Source: DATHWB01 sp035544575 (lineage in GTDB: Bacteria; Actinomycetota; Acidimicrobiia; Spongiisociales; ZC4RG35). From it: a stretch of DNA of 10,612 nt. The stretch is taken from the NCBI GenBank assembly GCA_035544575.1, contig DATKEC010000010.1:1-10612 (forward strand), read 5' to 3'. The notes below the pieces were generated by a model that saw only the letters and a program-made list of their open reading frames with translations, did not search any database and was not told where the DNA came from. This document shows positions 5,849 to 10,612 of the stretch, in pieces. A program made the position numbers and the translations under genes. Position 1 is the stretch's first letter; every line of letters starts with the position of its first letter.

Positions 5849-6693
5849 CAGCTCGACAATCGCACGAACGTCTCTTCCAGTGTGGCCACGTCGACGTCGA
5901 CCCGAGTGACACCGTCGACCTCCGCCAAAAGGCGGCTGATCACGCTCAGATCGCCGCCCGGCACCCGGACCCCGCCCGCTGTCACCGTCACCGACTCTCC
6001 CGAACGCGTGAGCACATCGGCGACCGGCCGCCAGTCTGACGCAGCCACGGTGACCGCGGTCCCGCCGGCAACGACCTGGTCGAGGCTGCCCGCGGCGACC
6101 ACCCGGCCGACCGCCAACAACACCAGACGGTCGCACTGTTCGGCCTCCTCGAGATAGTGGGTGGTGACGAGCACTCCGGCCCCCCGCTCGACGGCGTCAT
6201 GCACCGTGTCCCAGAGTCGGGCGCGGCCCAATGGACTCACACCCGAAGTGGGCTCGTCGAGAACGAGCAGCTCCGGCCGATGGGCGAGAGCCACCTCGAA
6301 TGCCGACCTGCGCCGGATTCCCAGCGGCAGTCGTTCGACAGGGACATCCCACCATCGTTCGATGTCCGCGGGCGGTTCCGGCGGGGCGAACCCGAACACC
6401 CCGGCCTGGAACGCCATGTTCTCCCTCGGCGTCAAGTCGGTGTACAGGCCGAGCCCCTGGGGGACGTAGCCAACACGCCGCAAAGAGTCGCGATTGGCGG
6501 CCCGTCCGAAGATCTCCACGGTTCCGGATGTCGGTGCGATCAGGCCGAGCAGCATGCGGATGGTCGTCGTTTTGCCGGCACCGTTGGCACCCAGGAGACC
6601 CACGATCTCGCCGTGCTGGACATCGAAGCTCACCTCGTCGGCAGCGGTCACCTTCCCGAAGCGCCTGCTGGCGCGATCGAGACGGGCGATCAC
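5848..6693 (-). CDS. ABC exporter ATPase B, with degenerate signature motif (like the C-terminal half of YbhF)
   Basis: A 281-aa nucleotide-binding protein of an ABC-2 type exporter. Seen: Walker A GANGAGKT (35-42), Q-loop YVPQ with Gln79, Walker B LLVLDEP with Asp146 and Glu147, and switch His179 (VTTHYLEEAE). The signature LSGGQ is replaced by LPLGI (122-126) and the D-loop reads SGVSP instead of SGVDP. LPLG at this place is what I recall in the second nucleotide-binding domain of E. coli YbhF. The C-terminal tail (about 215-281, ending ATLEETFVRLSS) is of the sort found in drug-exporter ATPases. GTG 6693 is the start: it has GAGGA 6 nt upstream and overlaps the stop of ATPase A by 4 nt (GTGA). 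A longer reading from 6801 would run into the ATPase A gene. It probably pairs with ATPase A on the cytoplasmic face of the permease. Confidence 0.93.
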   Translation of the reverse strand: MIARLDRASRRFGKVTAADEVSFDVQHGEIVGLLGANGAGKTTTIRMLLGLIAPTSGTVEIFGRAANRDSLRRVGYVPQGLGLYTDLTPRENMAFQAGVFGFAPPEPPADIERWWDVPVERLPLGIRRRSAFEVALAHRPELLVLDEPTSGVSPLGRARLWDTVHDAVERGAGVLVTTHYLEEAEQCDRLVLLAVGRVVAAGSLDQVVAGGTAVTVAASDWRPVADVLTRSGESVTVTAGGVRVPGGDLSVISRLLAEVDGVTRVDVDVATLEETFVRLSS

Positions 6694-7493
6694 GATGCGT
6701 CCTCGGCCGCGAGAGTGGCAGCGACCAGCAGGTCGGTCAGGTCGCCAGTGATGCGCGTCGATCCCGCCGGCACGGTGCCGTCCGGTCGCCACGATCGCCA
6801 TTGCCGCCCCCGCCGCCAGGCGCGGCCATCGTCAGCTCGAACATCGACGATCACCCCCGGCACGGACGCGGCGATGTCGAACAACGACCCGGTGGCGAGG
6901 ATCCTGCCGGACTCGAGCGCAACGATCGAGCGTGCCCGTTCGGCTTCCTCCAGGTACGTCGTCGTGAACACAACGGCCGCACCGTCGGCTGCAGCCGCCG
7001 TCATCAGGGACCAGAGCTCGACCCGACTCACCGGATCCACCCCGGTCGAAGGCTCGTCGAGAACGAGCAATGCCGGATCTGGGAGCAAAGCCATCGCCAC
7101 GCCGAGCTTCCGCCGCATGCCGCCGGACAACTGTTCGCCGAGCCGCCGCCGCGCATCACCCAGGTCGCAGCGCTCGATGAGCCGGTCGATGCGGGCGGCA
7201 GACTTCGGGACGCGGTAAATGTCTGCGACGAAGGAGAGGTTCTCCATCACCGTGAGATCCGGCCAGACACCCGATGTCGCCGGGAGGTATCCGATCTGAG
7301 CCGACGGGGGACGATCCACAGTCCCGCCGCGAGGTTCCAGGAGACCGACGAGCGTTCGGGACACGGTGGTCTTGCCGGCGCCGTCTCCGCCAACCACCGC
7401 CACCAACTCCCCGCTGGCACAGGCGAGGTCGATGTCGACGAGCGCCTTTTCGCCATCCACGTCGACCGACACCCCATTGAGGCCCCAGCTCAT
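6690..7493 (-). CDS. ABC exporter ATPase A, with intact signature but no Q-loop Gln or H-loop His (like the N-terminal half of YbhF)
   Basis: A 267-aa nucleotide-binding protein. Seen: Walker A GGDGAGKTT (35-43), signature LSGGM (122-126), Walker B LLVLDEP with Asp146 and Glu147, and D-loop TGVDP (150-154). The Q-loop Gln is Ala72 (GYLPATSGVWPDLT) and the switch His is Thr179 (FTTTYLEEAE). In E. coli YbhF the first ATPase domain, as I recall it, likewise has GPDGAGKTT, LSGGM and a non-His H-loop (STSYLDEAE), so this gene matches that half. With ATPase B it would form a heterodimer having one consensus and one degenerate ATP site. ATG 7493 overlaps the permease stop by 4 nt (ATGA), with no strong ribosome-binding site, so translation is probably coupled. 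The C-terminal tail (about 205-267) is Arg/Trp-rich near RRGRQWRSWRPDG and I do not recognise it. Confidence 0.93.
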   Translation of the reverse strand: MSWGLNGVSVDVDGEKALVDIDLACASGELVAVVGGDGAGKTTVSRTLVGLLEPRGGTVDRPPSAQIGYLPATSGVWPDLTVMENLSFVADIYRVPKSAARIDRLIERCDLGDARRRLGEQLSGGMRRKLGVAMALLPDPALLVLDEPSTGVDPVSRVELWSLMTAAAADGAAVVFTTTYLEEAERARSIVALESGRILATGSLFDIAASVPGVIVDVRADDGRAWRRGRQWRSWRPDGTVPAGSTRITGDLTDLLVAATLAAEDAS

Positions 7494-8524
7494 GCTGAGA
7501 CCGCGATGGGCTCGCCGTGGGAGGACGCGAGATCGCGGCGGAAACGAACGACAGCCAGCCCGAACACCACCACCCCGAAGCCGGCGAGGATGGCGAGGGG
7601 AACGGCCACTGACCCGAGCGGAGCGCCCCGCACCATCACCCCGCGGGCGATCAGGTTGAACCAGGTGAGGGGCAGCAGGTATCCCAACCACCGGACTCCC
7701 GCCGCCATCGACTCGAGCGGAAAGATGATCCCCGAGAGGAGGACTTGCGGCAGGAGCGTCATCAGCGCCAACTGGACAGCCTGGCCCTGGTTCTCCGACA
7801 CGCCGCTGATCAGCACCCCCACCCCTAGGGTGACGAAGAGAAAGAGGACCGCCCCGAGCGCCAGCGTGCCCAGCGAACCGTTGAACGGGACGTCGAAGAT
7901 GAGTGATCCCACGACGAGGACGATCACGAGGTCCACGCAGGCCACCAGGAAGTACGGGGCGACCTTGCCCACGAACACGTCCCGTGGCCGCAACGGCATC
8001 ACGGCCAGCTGTTCGAGTGTCCCGGACTGGCGTTCCCTGACCACCCCGAGGCTCGTGATCACCGTGCCGATGAAGAGCAGGATCAGGCCGGCCAGGCCCG
8101 GAACCAGCACGACCGAGGTGTCGAGACCGGGGTTGAACAGCACCTCGACGGAGACGTTCGGCGCGCCGGCGGTGAGGGCCTGGACTGCCGCCCGGGCCGA
8201 GAACAGCTCGGAACCGTCGATCAGCGCCAGTCCCCCGTCGGTGCCGACGATGAGCGCCACCACGGCCTCCCCCCGGCGCAGCATCTCGGTTGCTGACGGT
8301 CGGTTGAGAGCGGGGTCGACGTTCTCTACGGCGAAGAGATCCGGCAAGCGGTCAATCACCGTCTCGGCCCCCGGTCCGCCGACAACGGTCGGAATCGACG
8401 ACGTGTCAAAGCTGGCGGCGTATCCGAAGACGACCAGCAGCACCACCGGCATCACGATCATCATGGCCAGGGTCCGATGGTCGCGTCTGACCTGGCGGAA
8501 CTCCTTCACGATCATCGCCCACAT
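7490..8524 (-). CDS. ABC-2 type exporter permease (YbhS/YbhR-like)
   Basis: A 344-aa integral membrane protein, first gene of the exporter operon. The predicted topology has six helices, about 19-36, 138-160, 189-211, 219-240, 249-271 and 307-326, with a large outer loop (37-137) between helices 1 and 2, as in the ABC2_membrane_3 family. The N-terminus KEFRQVRRDHRTLAMMIVMP and the coupling-helix motif VRERQSGTLEQLAVMPLRPRD (162-182), followed by GKVAPYF, are typical of YbhS/YbhR-type permeases, which export drugs or lipophilic compounds. Only one permease gene is present, so a homodimer over the two ATPases is the simplest model; E. coli Ybh has two permeases and an HlyD-type adaptor, and neither a second permease nor an adaptor is in this window. 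ATG 8524 has AGGAG 6 nt upstream, with a palindromic operator just beyond it. Confidence 0.93.
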   Translation of the reverse strand: MWAMIVKEFRQVRRDHRTLAMMIVMPVVLLVVFGYAASFDTSSIPTVVGGPGAETVIDRLPDLFAVENVDPALNRPSATEMLRRGEAVVALIVGTDGGLALIDGSELFSARAAVQALTAGAPNVSVEVLFNPGLDTSVVLVPGLAGLILLFIGTVITSLGVVRERQSGTLEQLAVMPLRPRDVFVGKVAPYFLVACVDLVIVLVVGSLIFDVPFNGSLGTLALGAVLFLFVTLGVGVLISGVSENQGQAVQLALMTLLPQVLLSGIIFPLESMAAGVRWLGYLLPLTWFNLIARGVMVRGAPLGSVAVPLAILAGFGVVVFGLAVVRFRRDLASSHGEPIAVSA

Positions 8525-8530
8525 GGATGT

Positions 8531-8535
8531 CTCCT
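8531..8535 (-). promoter_or_regulatory. Ribosome-binding site of the permease gene
   Basis: AGGAG on the minus strand, 6 nt before the ATG at 8524 and directly next to the 20-bp palindrome (8536-8555). Confidence 0.75.
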
Positions 8536-8555
8536 ATTTCAACAGCTGTTGAAAT
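8536..8555. promoter_or_regulatory. Perfect 20-bp palindrome, probable TetR operator of the exporter operon
   Basis: ATTTCAACAG is followed at once by its exact reverse complement CTGTTGAAAT, centred between 8545 and 8546, without a spacer. Length, symmetry and position (just upstream of the ribosome-binding site of the first gene of an operon whose last gene is a TetR repressor) fit an operator. A TACGAT box on the minus strand (8559-8554) overlaps its upstream edge, so transcription would start near the palindrome centre and bound repressor would block it. The AT-rich arms stand out from the GC-rich surroundings. Confidence 0.75.
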
Positions 8556-8559
8556 CGTA
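8554..8559 (-). promoter_or_regulatory. Candidate -10 element of the exporter operon
   Basis: TACGAT on the minus strand fits TAnnnT and overlaps the palindrome by two bases. The predicted start is near 8547. No good -35 hexamer is seen at 17-bp spacing (CGCCAA). Confidence 0.35.
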
Positions 8560-8603
8560 CATCGCTCGATCGGGTCTTGGCGGCACGACGTGACCGCCGT
8601 CGA

Positions 8604-8609
8604 TATCGT
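8604..8609 (+). promoter_or_regulatory. Candidate -10 element of the PLP decarboxylase gene (leaderless)
   Basis: TATCGT fits TAnnnT and ends 6 nt before the ATG at 8616, so transcription would start at or beside the A of the ATG. No ribosome-binding site precedes this ATG, in agreement with a leaderless message. The -35 region is unconvincing (TTGGCG at 8578-8583 is 20 bp away). Confidence 0.35.
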
Positions 8610-8615
8610 GAATCG

Positions 8616-10022
8616 ATGTCGCACCTCCGCAACGTGCTGGAACAGATCGCAAACCGGATCGCCGACTACCGGGATGGCCTGGCCGATGCCAGGGTCGGTC
8701 CCATGTCGAGCCGGGCCGAGGTCGCAGCGTCACTCGACCGCGACCTCCCTGACGATCCGACGCCCGTCGAGGAAGTCATCGATGAGCTCGCCGACGCAGT
8801 CGGCCCCGGTCTCATGTCCTCGGCCGGCCCCCGCTACTTCGGCTTCGTCGTCGGAGGGTCGACTGACGCAGCTCTCGCCGCGGACCTGTTGACCACCGGG
8901 TGGGACCAGGTGGCGTTCAACGAAGCCACCTCCCCCGCCGCCGTGGCGATCGAAGACATCGCGGGGCGGTGGCTGAAAGACCTCCTCTGCATCCCGTCCA
9001 CTGCGTCGGTGGGATTCGTCACCGGCGGCCAGGCGGCCAACACCGTCGGTCTCGCCGCGGCCCGCTTGCACGTCCTGCGCCAACACGGATGGGACGTCGG
9101 CACCGAAGGTTTGAACGGGGCGCCCTCCATCCGTGTGCTTGCCGGGGAGGAACGTCACGCAACGATCGACCGGGCGGTGCGGCTTCTCGGCCTCGGCGAG
9201 CGCTCGATCGAGCCGGTGTCGGTCCGCGCCGACGGGGCGATGGACGCGGCGGCGGTGCACGCGCTCCTCGAAGCACTCCCTCCCGGACCGATGATCGTGT
9301 GCGCCCAGGCGGGAAACGTGAACACCGGGGCCTTCGACGACCTCCGGTCCATCGCCAACGCCGCCAAGAACGTCGGCGCCTGGGTGCATGTCGACGGCGC
9401 GTTCGGCTTGTGGGCTGCCGCGAGCGCCGGGACCCGTCACCTGGTCGACGGCATCGAACTCGCCGACTCGTGGGCGTGCGACGGGCACAAGTGGCTGAAC
9501 GTCCCGTACGACTCCGGCTTCGCCTTCTGCGCCAACCCTGACACGCATGCCACCGCCCTTGCCTACACGGCCGCGTATCTCACCGGGCAAGTGGCTGGAC
9601 GCACCTTCGGCGGGGGCGACTTCGTCCCTGAGTCCTCGCGCCGGGCGCGTGGGTTCGCCACGTGGGCGGCGCTGCGTTCGATGGGACGGTCCGGGGTTGC
9701 GGACCTCGTGAACCGCAACTGTGCGCTGGCCCGGCGCTTCGCCGAGGGGCTCGGCGCCCTCGACGGGATCGACATCGTCAACGACGTCGTGCTCAACCAA
9801 GTGCTCGTCCGTGTCGGTGACGAAGCGGTCACGAACGAGGTGGAGCGCTGGATCCACCGCGACGGCACGGCGTGGCTGGGCGCGACGACGTGGCGGGGGG
9901 AGCGGCTACTGCGGATTTCGGTGTCGAACTGGTCGACGTCGGAGCAAGACGTCGACGTGACGATCGACGCCATCCGACGCGCTCGCGAGCACGCGGTCGC
10001 CAGCCTCGCGGTCGGCGGGTGA
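8616..10022 (+). CDS. Group II PLP-dependent decarboxylase (aromatic amino acid / glutamate decarboxylase family)
   Basis: A 468-aa fold-type I enzyme that would decarboxylate an amino acid to its amine. Seen: SAGPRYFGFVVGG (69-81), substrate-side segment; TGGQAAN (136-142), cofactor phosphate binding; ERHATIDRAVRLLGLG (179-194) with His181 at the ring-stacking position; HVDGAFGLW (258-266) with Asp260 for the pyridine nitrogen; and SWACDGHKWLNVPYDSG (285-301) with Lys292 as the Schiff-base lysine. The length fits the family. The substrate cannot be read from the sequence: Tyr, Trp, DOPA, Glu or another amino acid are all possible, and some members of this family are not simple decarboxylases. 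ATG 8616 begins the conserved N-terminus; the in-frame TTG at 8577 adds an Arg-rich stretch of poor likelihood. The gene diverges from the ABC exporter operon (91-bp gap), so export of an amine product is a thought but not supported further. Confidence 0.92.
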   Translation: MSHLRNVLEQIANRIADYRDGLADARVGPMSSRAEVAASLDRDLPDDPTPVEEVIDELADAVGPGLMSSAGPRYFGFVVGGSTDAALAADLLTTGWDQVAFNEATSPAAVAIEDIAGRWLKDLLCIPSTASVGFVTGGQAANTVGLAAARLHVLRQHGWDVGTEGLNGAPSIRVLAGEERHATIDRAVRLLGLGERSIEPVSVRADGAMDAAAVHALLEALPPGPMIVCAQAGNVNTGAFDDLRSIANAAKNVGAWVHVDGAFGLWAAASAGTRHLVDGIELADSWACDGHKWLNVPYDSGFAFCANPDTHATALAYTAAYLTGQVAGRTFGGGDFVPESSRRARGFATWAALRSMGRSGVADLVNRNCALARRFAEGLGALDGIDIVNDVVLNQVLVRVGDEAVTNEVERWIHRDGTAWLGATTWRGERLLRISVSNWSTSEQDVDVTIDAIRRAREHAVASLAVGG

Positions 10023-10043
10023 CCTGAATCCGGTTCTGCCACG

Positions 10044-10074
10044 CGAAACGACACGTTTTTGTGTCGCTCATTCG
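10044..10074. terminator. Probable bidirectional terminator hairpin between convergent genes
   Basis: CGACAC (10049-10054) pairs with GTGTCG (10061-10066) around the loop GTTTTT. An outer pair CGAA (10044-10047)/TTCG (10071-10074) can extend the stem across an internal loop. It fills most of the 52-bp gap between the decarboxylase stop and the stop of the regulator gene. The T-run lies in the loop rather than after the stem, so it is not a classical intrinsic terminator. Confidence 0.45.
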
Positions 10075-10612
10075 CTAAGAAACGGATTTGGGGGTCAGGG
10101 AGAGGGCGAGGTCGAGGGCGGTTTGGGGGTTGAGTGCCCTCCCTTCGGCGAACCGCGCGTCGCGCGTGTCCGCGCCCAGCCTCTCCTCGATCCGGCGGAG
10201 CACCTCCGCATGCCGCTCGAGGTCCCACTGCGGCAGGGGCATCCCGCGTTCGCTCAGGCCACCGGGCCGGCGCCAGCCTTCGGCCGCACCGCAGAGCCGG
10301 GCGGCGACCTCGAACAGATCCCAGGCAACCGCCGCCGCCGCAGACATCTCCAGGACGAACGGGTTCAGCGGGTTCTCCGCCGCGCTGCGGTTGGCCTCGG
10401 CGAACTCGATCGTCTTGGCGTAGGTGGCGGCCACGTCCCCCTGATGCCACGCCAGCGCCGCCTGATTCGAGGTGATGAACGCAATCTGGTTGATCGTGCC
10501 CCGGTCGAGCGCCACCCGGTAGGCCCTGTCCAGCCACTCAGCCGACTCGTCGAGGTAGCCCAACTCGCGGCTGTGATGCGCCCGCCATTGCAGCTGGAAG
10601 CCCTCCCACCAA
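10075..10612 (-). CDS. C-terminal part of a TPR-containing regulator (LuxR/SARP or cyclase-ATPase type), 5' end outside window
   Basis: The frame is open to the right edge (the visible part begins WWEGFQLQWRAHHSRELGYLDES), so the gene is cut by the window; 178 residues are seen. They are helical with TPR-like repeats (ESAEWLDRAYRVALDRGTINQIAFITSNQAALAWHQGDVAATYAKTIEFAEAN), followed by the ending AARLCGAAEGWRRPGG....LERHAEVLRRIEERLGADTRDARFAEGRALNPQTALDLAL. This ending, with its LCGAAE and FAEGRALNPQTALDLAL elements, is typical of the C-terminus of large actinobacterial regulators that combine an AAA/NB-ARC-type ATPase and TPRs with either a DNA-binding (LuxR or BTAD) or an adenylate-cyclase domain. 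Which type this is cannot be decided from the visible part. The stop is TAG at 10075-10077. Confidence 0.8.
   Translation of the reverse strand, partial: WWEGFQLQWRAHHSRELGYLDESAEWLDRAYRVALDRGTINQIAFITSNQAALAWHQGDVAATYAKTIEFAEANRSAAENPLNPFVLEMSAAAAVAWDLFEVAARLCGAAEGWRRPGGLSERGMPLPQWDLERHAEVLRRIEERLGADTRDARFAEGRALNPQTALDLALSLTPKSVS

Noticed and set aside
7494..7691. Longer start for ATPase A
   Set aside because: It would overlap the permease coding region by about 200 bp with Arg/Pro-rich sequence; ATG 7493 has the coupled ATGA overlap.
6231..8552. Very long open frame on the plus strand (773 codons) opposite the ATPase and permease genes
   Set aside because: Its translation is Arg/Pro/Ser-rich low-complexity without any domain, and it lies antisense to three genes with full ABC motifs. 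It is a by-product of high GC codon usage.
8730..9857. Open frame of 375 codons on the minus strand opposite the decarboxylase
   Set aside because: It is antisense to the PLP-binding motifs; no domain, and composition typical of a GC-driven shadow frame.
1..10612. tRNA/rRNA genes, CRISPR arrays, insertion sequences, attachment sites
   Set aside because: No cloverleaf-like or repeat-spacer pattern, transposase or integrase frame, or long direct repeat was seen by eye.

Overview
The window is GC-rich, gene-dense bacterial DNA with no mobile element, RNA gene or CRISPR array that I can see. Gene content suggests an actinobacterium, possibly of the Acidimicrobiia type: a fused membrane/spermidine-synthase-like protein, a DUF302 protein beside a small lipoprotein, an ECF sigma factor with a short single-pass partner, several apparently leaderless starts, GTG starts and many 4-nt gene overlaps. 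The phylum is a fair inference; the class is a guess. No stretch longer than about 100 bp lacks a gene.

Left part (1-3219): the C-terminal end of a membrane-anchored spermidine-synthase-like protein (+) converges, with one base between stop codons, on a two-gene minus-strand unit. That unit is an NYN (PIN-like) nuclease with two predicted OST-HTH/LOTUS domains, then an acyl-CoA dehydrogenase whose catalytic Glu sits at the isovaleryl-CoA/long-chain position.

Sigma module (3220-4416): divergent from the NYN gene, an ECF sigma factor overlaps by 4 nt a single-pass membrane protein that is probably its anti-sigma partner. Upstream lies a strong match to an ECF promoter (GGAACC-N16-CGTC) placed so that transcription would begin at or beside the ATG. 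This fits autoregulation and a leaderless transcript.

Exporter operon (8524 down to 5279, minus strand): ABC-2 permease, then two ABC ATPases, then a TetR repressor, linked by 1- to 4-nt overlaps. The ATPases look like the two halves of the YbhF protein of Escherichia coli, here encoded as separate genes, and their defects are complementary: one has an intact signature but lacks the Q-loop Gln and H-loop His, the other has these but a degenerate signature. A perfect 20-bp palindrome just upstream of the permease ribosome-binding site is the probable TetR operator. A DUF302 protein and a small lipoprotein follow on the same strand; the lipoprotein has no ATG, GTG or TTG start and may begin at a CTG overlapping the DUF302 stop.

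Right part (8616-10612): a group II PLP-dependent decarboxylase diverges from the exporter operon and converges on the C-terminal end of a TPR-type regulator that runs off the window. I found no clearly new multi-gene system. The points most worth checking are the palindromic operator with its terminal TetR gene, the asymmetric ATPase pair, the leaderless ECF autoregulation signal with a non-zinc partner, and the CTG-initiated lipoprotein.
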